DNA of 64,000 nucleotides from assembly GCA_964023205.1 (NCBI GenBank), contig OZ026845.1, positions 2,056,001 through 2,120,000 on the forward strand. The letters are read 5' to 3'. This DNA is from Lutraria lutraria (lineage: Eukaryota > Mollusca > Bivalvia > Venerida > Mactridae). The position numbers and the translations under genes were made by a program. A model generated the notes under the pieces. The model saw nothing but the letters and a program-made list of their open reading frames with translations, was not told the DNA's origin and searched no databases. Positions 49,896-61,104 of the stretch are shown here, one piece after another. Position 1 is the stretch's first letter. Every line of letters starts with the position of its first letter.

Positions 49896-51326
49896 ATGAT
49901 GTATCAACGTGGACTCTTATGTTTAAAGTATATGCTAGTAATTATTTTAATTGCCTTTTTTCAAAGCTATGAAATGTTTGAGATATATTTGAATAATTCA
50001 GATAATACACCAAATAATGATGCTTGCACAAATACCCAAGGAAGGCTGCTGTCATATGGAGACATAAGTAATACTAGCAACCAAGAACGGGTTATGCAGT
50101 TATTACAGGATGGAGAATCAGCAAGAATTGCAGGAGTTCCTCGCTTCTTAAAGTATATCTTTTATTCTGGATGCTACAATATGACGGACTTACCTAGTGT
50201 GAAAAAGCATTCGTTAGAAATTAAATTGACTCTCAACCATTGTATAGATGACTGCTTTGATGACAAGCAGGAATTCGCCGGAATATTGAATGAACAGTGT
50301 TTTTGTTTCGGATGGGATGTCTTGGGCAAGGTAGATGACGGATCAATTTCAGCAACTGATTGCGCTGAAACCCGTGCTGCTTTGTTTTACGATAACGCCA
50401 CACAATATGCTCACAACCAGCTGGTAGTATACTCATTTAGCACACGCAGTGGTGATACTATTGAAACTCCATTGGAGGCAAAACAAAATTTCAAGCAATG
50501 TACGTTTGTGCAAAACAATGAGGACACAAAAAACATCAAAAAGTCATGTTCTTATGAAGGCGATTTAAATGGATTTATTTGCCATAGCGCGTCGACACCT
50601 AAACATTGTAATGGAGAACATGAACGCTTAATAAGGAACTTTTGTGTAGTTGAAAAAGAATTACCATACACTGAAGCTCACTCATATTGCGACGACAAAG
50701 GAATGGATTTAAGTATTATAGTAGATGATACCGTTATTAAACATTTAGAAGAAAAATCGGTTTATCTTCTTAGGGGATATAGAAATTTTCAAATATTCGA
50801 ACGCACTAAATACCATACCTTTGATAGTAACTGCGTGTCCGTGAGGAAAGCGTTTGACAGACTTTTAGTTGAAGCTTATAAGTGTAGTGTAGGAATGCCG
50901 TCACTTTGTTACTACGTAACACACAAAACATCGAACAATGGATCTTCTAACGGAGCAAATGTTGATATACCGGCAATTATTGGCGTCTGTGTAGGCTGTG
51001 TCGGTTTTGTAGCTATAATACTCACAATAATAATCAAACGTTTAGTGAAGGGGAATAAAAGAGAGAATGAACCTAAACCAACAGGAACAAATGTTGATAA
51101 CAACATCGGCCTTGCTCGATGCCGCCGTGTATCATCGGGTCCAGAATGCAATTCTACATACTATGATTATGTTGATTACAATTGCATAGATGAACTTAAC
51201 CAACAGAATGTTGAAGGAATTCGAACAGTTTATGAACAATTAGAAAGAAGAGACGATGATACTTATGCATATACGACTTTACACTCGCCAAGTATTGAAA
51301 ACGATGCATGTCTCGATAAATCTTGA
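49896..51326 (+). CDS. receptor B3: WSC / C-type-lectin-like single-pass protein with ITAM-like tail (intact)
   Basis: An intronless ORF of 476 residues, the only plus-strand member. The signal peptide is 1-27 (YMLVIILIAFFQ). The WSC-like domain is about 90-180 (SGCYNMTDLP, HCIDDC, FAGILNEQCFCF). The CTLD-like region is about 217-340 (NFCVVEKELPYTEAHSYC, NCVSVRK, PSLCYY). There is almost no stalk (343-355). The membrane helix is 356-381. The 95-residue tail contains T421YYDYV, V426DYNCI, and Y446EQL-x9-Y459TTL, which fits an ITAM-like spacing. It ends DACLDKS: a GGA-to-TGA change relative to B1 and B2 removes the last segment that carries YLIM there. A signalling role is inferred only. Upstream lies the conserved B-type block. 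Downstream is an A-type relic pointing back at it. Confidence 0.85.
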   Translation: MMYQRGLLCLKYMLVIILIAFFQSYEMFEIYLNNSDNTPNNDACTNTQGRLLSYGDISNTSNQERVMQLLQDGESARIAGVPRFLKYIFYSGCYNMTDLPSVKKHSLEIKLTLNHCIDDCFDDKQEFAGILNEQCFCFGWDVLGKVDDGSISATDCAETRAALFYDNATQYAHNQLVVYSFSTRSGDTIETPLEAKQNFKQCTFVQNNEDTKNIKKSCSYEGDLNGFICHSASTPKHCNGEHERLIRNFCVVEKELPYTEAHSYCDDKGMDLSIIVDDTVIKHLEEKSVYLLRGYRNFQIFERTKYHTFDSNCVSVRKAFDRLLVEAYKCSVGMPSLCYYVTHKTSNNGSSNGANVDIPAIIGVCVGCVGFVAIILTIIIKRLVKGNKRENEPKPTGTNVDNNIGLARCRRVSSGPECNSTYYDYVDYNCIDELNQQNVEGIRTVYEQLERRDDDTYAYTTLHSPSIENDACLDKS

Positions 51327-51894
51327 TACATGTATATGATTATGACAAATATGAACAGTGAATGAAAATTACTTAAACATGTGGTAGATCTTCAACTATT
51401 TGTCTGTGTTTGTGAGGGTGGTTGTGAAGGTGCGTGCCCGTGCGTGTTAATGAGGGTACAAGGGCGTAGCGTATGAGCTAAAATAATTGATTTCTGACAG
51501 ACATCCCGTCTATCGAAAACCTAAAGTAGAACTACTATTACAGAAACAAGATATGAAAAACAGCAACACATGCGCGTTATTGACTAATGTGATGATCAGC
51601 GGATACGTGGGCTTAATTGTACGCAATTTTATATGTCGTGTATTTTACCATTATTCACTTATTTAGATACATGACTCTTTCCATGTGGTTACGAGAAATG
51701 ATTTGATATATATCTAGATCAAAACACACTTAAATAAGATAATATACCCGATACATCTATCTTACTACATGTGTTTAGTTGAGTACTATCTACTTGTGCG
51801 GCTGTTCTTTTAACCACTCTCTTGTGGAGTCCAAGGAAGGCAAATAGGTATATTTCGATAAAATCACTCCTCAGAAGCGACGTTAGCACAGGAC
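51327..51894. other. B3 downstream region
   Basis: It is the mirror image of the B2 downstream region: 'gtagatcttcaactat' and a GT-rich tract match the 47460-47620 CA-rich tract inverted. No gene was seen. Confidence 0.5.
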
Positions 51895-52003
51895 TTATTT
51901 GAATTCTAGTGTTATATATGTATGCGGTATGCGATATATCATTTGCATGTACAGAGCGATCGATGCAAAGGTCATTTTCATGTTCATTTGAAATCGAATA
52001 CAT
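51895..52003 (-). pseudogene. A-type receptor tail relic downstream of B3
   Basis: The minus strand reads ISNEHENDLCIDRSV and then AYIYNTRIQ, parallel to A1 NEYDSCINRSV...QIYNTL and to A3 DEYDSCINRTV...HVYNTL. The DNA agrees as well ('cgctctgt', 'atatataacac'). About 35 residues survive at the extreme C-terminus of an A-type gene, tail-to-tail with B3. Confidence 0.55.
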
Positions 52004-52233
52004 GCATAGAAAAATAGTTTATTCAGAAAATTAGCGTTGAAAGCCATGATTTCACATAAGGGGGCCATAATAATATATGTACATATTCATAATTGCCAGT
52101 CATCAATAAATACATGGTGTATACATTGGGATCATGTTTATTTATTACAATGTACTGATCCGTGATAGTGACGTTTTATTTTATTTGTACACAAAAGTTT
52201 ACAACCATTGTCTGAAAAGGTAAAGTGGATTTA

Positions 52234-53736
52234 GGCCCAGTTCACATCAGCTTAGCGGCAGCCGTACACCTATTTGCGACCAACATTTTGGAACAAATCG
52301 GTGGATTTCGTACGACACCCTCAAGAACTCCGTGCAAATTCTCAAAGCTGTAGGGCTGTTGCAACGTCGCAAACTGGATTTTCGACATGCACATTTTCCT
52401 AGCGATTTTCTTGCGATTTTTGCAGCTCGCAAGGCAGCTGCACGGTAAGCTTGAGACATCCGCAGCAATAATGTGCGGTTTCACATGGTAACCGGCAGGA
52501 AATACTGTCAATCAATAATCGTGTTTGACTTACGAATACCACGAGTCTGCCGCACGAATATCTTGCAGCAGCCTTGCATTCCGTCACAAGGCTATCAAAA
52601 GTGTGATGCGAAACGTAAGAAAATCACACGAATTAGCAAGGTCATCGTGCGGTTGTCCTTTGCTGTTAAAGGCTGACCTGCTCAGATGTTCTGTTGATGG
52701 TAGCAAGTAGTGTCATCAGCAAGTAGTGTCGTAGAGGCTTCTCAACAGCGCTGTTGTTAAAGTTTCATAGTTTCCCTTTATATCTTTTCTTCATGTGCGA
52801 TGAGAGAACAATTGGACTGATGGCCATCAAAAAGTTGTTGGTTTAGACGCCAAGCACCAAGGACAAGGTTGCCTACCTAAAGGATGGGGCTCATTCTTGT
52901 CAGCATCTAGTTGCTCCAAAGACAATGCTGATGGCACTGGCAAAACTTCATTGCACCGTCACCAGTGTGCCTAAATGGCAAAGACATTTCCAACCGCACG
53001 TCTGGGCCGGGGAAAGCGTCATCTCCGAGTATGAACAATGGAATGTTGCGATCATCCTGAGGGAGTGGCTTGGCCAAATAAAACCCGATTATATTATCAC
53101 CCAGAGCGGCCTATTGTGAACACGCTGTGAACATGCCAGCATCCAACGCTGATCCATTGCTTCAAGTATTTGACCGTCGAACTTGTCTTCCACATCTGCC
53201 ACACACAGGAGCACAATGGAGCAGACCTCTTTGCAGTTGAAGACTTCGCTCCTGGATAGTAGCAGTTCATATATGGCTACATGTTTACCGTCTATGGCAC
53301 CACACGCACGATGTGATGGAAGTTCCACTTGTTGCCAATGGTCTGCGCCCTTTTACGCCATTGGTCGGGGCTGGGAGGCAGGGTGAAGTGTGTCCCCCTG
53401 TACTTGTTGTAAATCGCTCGAACCGCCTCAGGAACAAAGAGGGAGATAGTAATGCGCGCAACCCTAAAGGCAAATTGCAAGGACCATTTTTGCACATTTG
53501 CACGACTGTTGCACGACAATCTTGCAGTTGCCGTGCAAAAACGTACGTTTTATTTTCTTACGATAAAGCTGCAAACAATTTACGACCCGTGTAATCACCG
53601 TGCGAGCATCGTATTGCGCCTTGTTGTGCCTACGACTGATGCGGTCCTGTACGGACATGTTGCGAATTTGTCTTCGGCACCCTTAGACTGCGAATTCGTA
53701 CGAACAAATATTCGCAAGACTGATGTGAACTGGGTC
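52234..53736 (-). mobile_element. PIF/Harbinger DNA transposon, termini intact, transposase dead
   Basis: Terminal inverted repeats GGCCCAGTTCACATCAG (left) and its counterpart GACCCAGTTCACATCAG (right) are bounded by the 3-bp target duplication TTA (52231-52233 and 53737-53739), as expected for PIF/Harbinger. The 1503-bp interior is less AT-rich than its surroundings and carries subterminal 'gcgaatttg' and 'ttgcgac' words. It is clearly a recent foreign insert. Confidence 0.85.
53089..53519 (-). pseudogene. HARBI1-like transposase fragment
   Basis: Two overlapping minus frames join near 53300. The first reads FRVARITISLFVPEAVRAIY, then LPPSPDQWRKRAQ and NKWNF. The second reads GAIDGKHVAIYE, then FNCKEVCSIVLLCVAD. 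GAIDGKH contains the first catalytic Asp of the Harbinger nuclease. The remaining catalytic region is missing, and the frame is broken. Confidence 0.8.
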
Positions 53737-53789
53737 TTATAAGAAACGAATATAGTACATGTATTATAATTCAACAGTAAATTCGTAGA

Positions 53790-53890
53790 TGTGTGGTTGG
53801 CGTAATTGGTAAAGCCTTGAGAATTGCTTCGGAGCGAAAATTTTATCGCGAGTTCGAACCTCACCGGTTGTCTCTTTTTTCTTTTTTTAA
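53790..53890 (+). other. tRNA-like Pol III unit with T-run
   Basis: 'ttggcgtaattggtaaagcc' resembles an A box and 'cgagttcgaacctc' a B box, followed at once by T6 and more T. The acceptor stem does not pair well, so this is a tRNA pseudogene or a SINE head rather than a working tRNA. Confidence 0.4.
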
Positions 53891-53894
53891 CATA

Positions 53895-54369
53895 CCTCAG
53901 ACGCGAAGGTAGGTTCGTTATAATATTTAAGTAAATAAATTGTATAGTGCATTATTGTCCTGTGTAACGCTAAGTGTGCACAATTATTTCGTGCCCTATT
54001 CATCTGAAGGCAATTGAATGTGTATGTATGTATGCAGTCCGTTAAGTAATCTTAGCTTACTAATAGATGTCCCACCAAGTAGCTGAATATGGATGAAAAT
54101 AGATCGACTTTTAATAAAGAAAACAATTGTAATTACCAGAATTACGACGAAATGTCTTAAACAATTCTTCATCATGCATGCAACGAAGGCATGTAAACAG
54201 ATAATTTAAAAAGATACGCCAAACGATAAAAAACATATAGAACAAACTTAAAGTCAGTATTGCATGCAATACAAGTCCCCTGCCAGCACATATCATTGAA
54301 ATGGTAGCTGATGTTTATACAGCACCATCTGTCTAGAATTTCTAATGATTAGAATTGTGTCTAAATGAG
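53895..54369. other. noncoding, nothing recognised
   Basis: AT-rich, with no domain, repeat or RNA that I can support. Confidence 0.5.
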
Positions 54370-54720
54370 CGAGCCAGCTTAATCATCATCCGGAAACCAA
54401 TTTCAGTGACCCAGATATTTGACATATTGACCCTAAATGCAACCCTACTCTAGGTTATACCCTAAGCTATCCATACACCGACTTTCATTGAAATCCATCA
54501 CCCCTAACTGAAGTTATCATCCGGAAACCAAATTTCTTTTTTAGTAACAGTGACCTAGGTATTTGACCTATTGACACCAAATGCAATCCCACCCTAGTTT
54601 ATCCCCTAAGCTATCCATACACTAACTTTCATTGAAATCCGTCAGTTCTAACTGAAGTTATCATCCGGAAACCACTTTGGACAGACAGACGGACGGAGGT
54701 GCGGACAAACTGACAACGAC
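54370..54720. repeat. two tandem units of about 150-160 bp
   Basis: Each unit has 'atcatccggaaacca', 'gacctattgac', 'cctaagctatccatacac' and 'actttcattgaaatcc'. The array ends in 'gacagacagacggacgg', the same tail style as other repeats of this window. Confidence 0.8.
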
Positions 54721-54784
54721 AAACATTAGAAAATAATTTGCGAAAAAGTAATATCGTAGTCTTACTGATATGTTCACAAATGTA

Positions 54785-54830
54785 ACTGACAACATCTTTA
54801 CCAACTGCGCTACGCCGACATTTGGTCTGC
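54785..54830 (-). mobile_element. tRNA-like A-box fragment, reverse orientation
   Basis: The reverse complement reads 'ggcgtagcgcagttggtaaa', a good A box. No complete tRNA follows. Confidence 0.4.
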
Positions 54831-56029
54831 TTATCGATATTTGTAAATTATGTAGTCAGCCTATACAAATAAAATACTTACGACTATTTTTGTTTTCTAA
54901 GCGGAGCAAATGTTTACAATTTCGTCTTGGATTTGATGCTTTAGTGACGCCAGAGTCACGTGGTATTGCTACACTGCTATATGTCTAATGATAATTTAAC
55001 AACGGTTTTACTCCATTAAAGTGGACCCGACCACTGCGTCGCTCTATACTTTTTTAATGATATATTTTATATTTTGATGTTTGCTGTATGTTTATGTATA
55101 ATGAAGAGACTTTAATAAAGATATACAAATGTACGAGGGGTTATCCAAAATTACGTGGACTTTCTTTATTGTAAAAAAGCTATTTAAGATATTTAGCCGA
55201 AGTTTATACACAACTTAGAAGGAAATATAATAAATAAACGCAGAAATGTTCATGTTCGTAGCTGTATTCATCATTAAAATACAGGAATTTACGTAAACAC
55301 ACCTCGACGAATGTGGAGCACTCCGAAAATAATCTGACGACAACGTCAGAATAATGTAACGTTACAAGCGTCAACACCACACGCTGAGTCACTGTTTCTC
55401 AAAATGATCTCCACCTGCCTGCAAGGGTTCATATATATTGGGTGTCAATGCATGCTTCACCAAACTAGACAAATATGTTTAGTTGTTTTCAGTAAGTCTG
55501 CAATGGAATCAAATCAACGTCCCCGCAGATATCCCTTTATCTCTAAATTAACTGATATTGTTACTATTGAATTATAAAAATGTTGATATATTTATATACC
55601 AGTAAATATTATTAAATTATTATTAAATATAATTATCAATATTGTTAAAAGTATTATTTAATATTAAGAAATAGTTTTATTGTTTTAACATTTTTGTTAC
55701 ATTAATATTTTAAATTGAGCGACTAAGCTACCCCTGGAAATATCCATAGCGTCCAGATCTGGTGAGTAGGCGGAATGTGGAACTTTCTTGAGCTCCATCA
55801 GTGACAATATAAGATCATTCTTTACATGGTGAGAATTTTTATCATCAACTACTTTAACTGATTAATATTATGTGAAAGTGGATGGCAAAACCAACGATAG
55901 TGCGGAAAATCATTGTTACTGCATTTTTTGTATATTTTTAAGGCGAAGCAAAAGCCCTTCTATTTTTATAAAAAATAACGTTTTTGTGAAATAGTTTTTT
56001 GAAAATTTAACTTCACTTCTTACGAAATT
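54831..56029. other. noncoding, mariner-like end at 55131
   Basis: 'tacgaggggttatccaaaat' at 55131 looks like a mariner terminal repeat. The following 300 bp contain a minus-strand open piece I cannot identify. The second end was not found. Confidence 0.4.
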
Positions 56030-58169
56030 ATTATGCTATGTATTCATGATGATTTCAGAGAAATAAATGAGAAGGTTTCACTTAAAACTGTTTTTCAAGC
56101 TTTACTTGGATTGATGAGTGAAATATTTAACTGCAAAAGAGATATATATTAACATACAGCACTTTTACTGATAATTGTTGATATATTGTAATGGAAAAAC
56201 TCTGCAAAACTGTTATAATTCAACTGGAAAATTTTCAAAACAAAACTAAGATCCGGAAACAAGTAACAAAAGTTTTGATACAAACAACGAAACTGACAAA
56301 ATTGATAATTGAAATACTGACTGTTTGCATCGACACTAATTGTCGCAAGACCAATGTTAAATCTTGAATATTGTTTAAAATATCTGGTTACGAAACTTAA
56401 CACGGCCTTAAACGACACTATTCGGCTGGCCAATACTTTAGAATCATTGACATGTCTTCCAGTCAGATTGATCTAAAATGTACCACTGTGCCTGATAAAG
56501 CATTAGAGACACCGGGTATATTTCCAAAGAAATAGTTATATTTTGTTAATTTATTAAGTATGAAATAATTGCATGCTAATTAACATATAAAATGCGTTTG
56601 AAAATCGTTCAAAAGATAACTCTTCATTTATCATGAACATATTAAATCACTCCTAGGGATCAGGATGTAAGAGAATGCGTGGTCTACATAAGTACAACGT
56701 TGACCCGGATTTCACTTAGGATGTGAAATATACATTTAATGTTCTATTTCCGCAAATTTCAGCTAAAACGCGTTAAGTTGAGCAATTCTGGGATATTATT
56801 GTCCCATTATACTCGCGAACAAAAATGTTAATTTCTCATTAAATTAAATCTTAGTTTCTTATTCAGGCTATATTGTCAAAATATAGTCATGCACAGGTAT
56901 AAATCATGCATGGAAGCTAATTGTAGAACGTTGGATTGGCAGATTAATATATTTTTGGGTAATGTAATTCACAGTAACGTAATTGACATTCACTACTAAT
57001 TTATTGAAGTTGATGTGTCAATTACCGTAAACCATGATATTATGCGACACTTTCTTAAATCTTACGCAAGGGAGATATGATCAGAATAGAAAATTGCATG
57101 GTTTAACGCGTTGTTCTGTTGTATAATGCCTAGTAACGAAATTCACAGAACATGAGTGTTAGTGCGAACATCTGTTTTAGCAAGAGTGTGGTACCTACTA
57201 CTTACATGGTATGGTACTTATCGATTTCGTGAATTACATATGTCAGTGATTATATGCAGATGTTTTATTGCTTAATCATTTATTTTTGATAGTGTGAAGC
57301 ATAGTAGGTTTAAAACGGTAACGTAATTAACATATATTTACGGGACAAGCGTATTATATCTTCAAATATTGTATAATTATGAATTTTCATGTACAGGATA
57401 TCACGAAAGGTTTTTCAATATGCATGGGTCATATCTGTATGAATTTAACAAATATGTGTCGTCTACGTAATGCAATGAGCGCTAGTTACATAGCCCTAGC
57501 AGTGGGACAGGTGTTTTTCCTTATAACTTTGTGTTTGACGTGCAAACAATAACTACATGTATACCAACATGTTATGTAAAAGTGTATGTGATATTTCGAT
57601 CGTAGCTAACACCGTTCATAAAATACAACACTTGGTTTGGAGATAAAGGGATATTTCTTGGCTACATATCGATGTGACACTTAATAACTTTAATTGTTCA
57701 ACTTAACACGATTTGGCTGATTCAAGCAATGATTATAACTACTAACGAAAAGAATTGCAAACGTCCCACTTCTGACAGAAAAGCTGCTGATAGCTTCTCA
57801 TATGTATGAAGTAAGGATATGCATAGGAGACGTAAACAATCGATGATAAAGTGTCATATGTACGATTAACTAGAATTTGTTCGATGTATCTATAATTTAA
57901 AGAAATAGAAATTTATGATAAAAACATGCAACATCAACAGAATTGTTTTTTTAGTTAGGGTTTATTTTTTGTCTACAGCTCAATGTTGGTGTGTAGATCT
58001 ACAATTTTGTCCCTGGTGGGGTTGGAACTAGTCACTAGTTACTAGTCACAGACCATAATCAGCTTGCTTTTTGCTAGATATATAAAGATAATGAAACAAA
58101 GGTAGAAATCATCTACATGTACATATCACCACAAACCAATAATATATATTTAGATTTTCTGGCTCTGTT

Positions 58170-59515
58170 ATATAAATTTATATAAACACTAGGACAAAAA
58201 AGAAACACAGGGTAACATTTCAGTGTAATTTTAAGGTGTATAACTTAATTTAATATTCCAAATATTTTTTTCATGTTTGCCACAGATACATTTTACGTAT
58301 TGACAAAATTTCATTTCAGTATGACTAATAGGTCATAAGAAAATGGATTCTTATTAACAGTAACCCATCCCCAATAAAACTGCATATGGAGGATCAAAGG
58401 TTGTTCAATATCTCGTATGGCCTCCTCGAGCTTATGTCGCAGCTTTGACTCTCCTATGCATGGAGTTCATCAACCGGCTAATTGTTGCCAGGGAGATGTT
58501 TTTCCAATCTTCTAATAGGGCATGCCTCAGCTGTACCAGATCTGTTGGGGAGTTCTGGCGTCTCCTGACTCTCCTGTCCAGTTTTTCACAGAGGTGCTCA
58601 ATGGGGGATAGATCTGGACTGTAGGCTGCCCAGTCAAAGGGCTGGATATTCTGGTTTGTAAGAAAATTTTGATAAATGCGGGCAACATGCGGCCTGGTAT
58701 TATCTTGTTGGAATGTGAGATTATGCCTCTGTAACAATTAGAGTTGGGACGATACGTATCGCAATACGGACAATGCGATACAATATGTATCACGATACAT
58801 AGACTTCAAAGAATGCACAAATAGCAATTTTTGATGTGACATGATGATGAGTACATTACATCAAACATTCAACTGTCTGATTGCTTTGGAGGCATAAAAT
58901 CATTTTGAACATAGATTATACAAATTATTTAGGATGAAAATAGCAACAAAGCTTTACTGAGTACAAAGGAAAAATTATTCCAAGCACTTTCATTTCCCAA
59001 CACTGTAGTAGTAGACAGACTAAAATATAATTTCAACTTCTATAAAGCACTTACAGTAAAGTATTAATTAACTGACTAAAATATCAATTCCATCACTCAT
59101 TTGACAAATCACAAAGTCTCTTTAATTGCAATCATCACTATTGCTTTAAACAATTACTATAGGTCACTTAATCTTCAAGTTTAAAACATAATTTAGAATA
59201 CATCCTTTCCTACTGACCATTTTGTATCACATTTTGATTAAGACAAATGAGATTGTCAACCATAGATGTTTTAAATGATGGCCATAACAATGTCCCCTGC
59301 TACTAACAGATCGTTTCTGCATTATCGGTACACGGCGTCGGGTGTATCGGTACGTATCGGACAGTGACAAAACCGGTATAATATCGATACAGTCCGTATT
59401 GTTCCAGCACTAGTAACAATGGCACAACAGCAGGGCGGAGTATATCATCTCTGTACCGTACAGCGTTGAGGTTACCATCAATCACAATTAAGGTGGATCG
59501 CGGGTTTCCTCCAAA
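58170..59515 (-). mobile_element. Tc1/mariner element, C-terminal half of transposase, interrupted
   Basis: The minus strand reads VIDGNLNAVRYRDDILRPAV (59.49-59.43 kb). After the hAT insertion it continues NLTFQQDNTRPHVARIYQNF, then SPDLSPIEHL. The Asp of QQDN and the Glu of PIEH are separated by 34 residues, the DD34E signature of Tc1. The N-terminal DNA-binding half is missing. The downstream edge may be the word 'aaacactaggacaaaaa' at about 58188. Confidence 0.85.
58739..59412. mobile_element. non-autonomous hAT element nested in the Tc1 transposase
   Basis: The ends are TAGAGTTGGGACGATACG and, inverted, TAGTGCTGGAACAATACG. A perfect 8-bp target duplication, gtaacaat, lies at 58731-58738 and 59413-59420. 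Size is 674 bp with no transposase. Subterminal 'cgatac' words repeat. The 8-bp duplication and TA-G ends fit the hAT superfamily. Confidence 0.85.
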
Positions 59516-60100
59516 TAAAAGTCATTTTTTTAGAAGTCGACGCACAATAAAGAACTTTTGCATGAACAACCTTTAAAGTATTGGCTAATGCAGAAATGAT
59601 ATATTGAAATGATATTTCCATGAAAACCGCAAAAAGTGCCACCTAGTGGATTAGTTTGTTTTCGTTGATTTTCGCGTTATTTCCTGTGTTGCTCCGATAA
59701 TTTTGTATATCAAGTTATGAAATTTACATAACTGCATTGCTGAATCATTTATAAATCCGAAAAAGTCAATAATGTTAAATTTCGCCGTTATTAAATCTTA
59801 AAAGATGCTGATCGAACTATATAGGGGTGGCGATTTATAATGCCAAAAATGAGACAGTTTTCTCTCAGTCTCGTCAACAGTGAAAAAATCGGCCCTATGG
59901 TTTTTTTAAAACTAAGAACATACCATAGGAAAGAGGGAAAGAAGACGCTACGAGTCATTCTTTCATACAACTTACCATACCGATTTCAATGAAAGACAAT
60001 ATAAAGTAAAATGATTACAGAGGTGTAGCTTTACTGATTTTAAAATAATCACGGACCTACCACCATCCCGGACAAGACTATGATGATCAGACAATAATGA

Positions 60101-60839
60101 CCATAATTGTTACGTTAGTCTGACAGTATAACAGTTACTGATTGGAATATGTTTTTTAACACCGATCAGCTCTTTCTTTTCAACCGTAATACTTTGAGAA
60201 TGAAATTTGAACTAGGAGATTGATGATAAGTTTTATAATGTCGGGTCAGAGTCAGAAAATACCTATTAATAAAGATGTATTTCTGTAATATAATAGGAAC
60301 TAGAATCCATTTTATGGTTTGGTTTGTTTACTTTGTTGTGTATAGAAACTCCCTTCATTTGATGGTTATTATGATTAAAGTCATTGTGTATCAAGGATAT
60401 TTAGTGTTATTTTTCCTTTCTACAATAATTGTTCATCTCTTCAAAGTCGTAGATTGTTTAGATGTTGAAATAAAGGACACTATGCGACTCGTGGTGCAAT
60501 CGACATCAGTTACGTCTATTCAGGAGAGATGATCTTGTTTTTCAGCTTTTTATCCGATCTGAGTTATTTCCCTTGGCGTTTTGCCACACATTCTTCTTAG
60601 CACATCTCAGTCAACCCTTGATATTTTTTGTGGTCATACGATTATCCCTCTTTGTTTATATATAGTCAGTGCACACCAAAGTCTCTATGAGAGAAAGTTT
60701 TTTAATTGAATGTTAGTACGGAATGTTTAGGTAAGGTTGGGTAAGTAAGTTTGTATTCGTTCTATATTATTGTGTCTTGTCTTTTATATTTCTTCTATTG
60801 TATTTTTGTAATAATATTTCTTTGGTTTTCCCATCAATG
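60101..60839. other. noncoding between inverted block D and the A3 downstream block
   Basis: No match to the other blocks and no gene that I can support. Confidence 0.5.
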
Positions 60840-61104
60840 CTTTTACGTTTGTATTTCTTGGGTGTTTGTGACTTACGTCATATTAACCGCTCATCCAATA
60901 TCCACGCGTGCAGCCTGTTTTATTGTTTCATTCATTTCTATTGTCTAAAACAATCTCAAGCATGAAATATATAAGTGGTAATTAATGACACATCAACACT
61001 TATTTTCGTTAATATGTTGCTTATTTCTTAAATGGTTCATTTTATACTGTTTTATATATTTATGTAAGGAAAGGATACCTAAGTAAAAAGAAAACATATA
61101 AAAT

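Larger units (their letters stand above)
56030..60100 (-). repeat. segmental duplication block, copy D (inverted, split)
   Basis: 56030-56760 is the reverse complement of 25140-25860, 57780-58165 of about 24600-25030, and 59925-60100 of 24340-24500. The stretch 56760-57780 has no clear match. The block is interrupted at 58.17-59.9 kb by transposons. It is more diverged than copies A and C. Confidence 0.75.

Noticed and set aside
52242..53742. Cluster of short frames on both strands
   Set aside because: They lie inside the Harbinger element; only the two minus-strand frames with nuclease motifs are meaningful.
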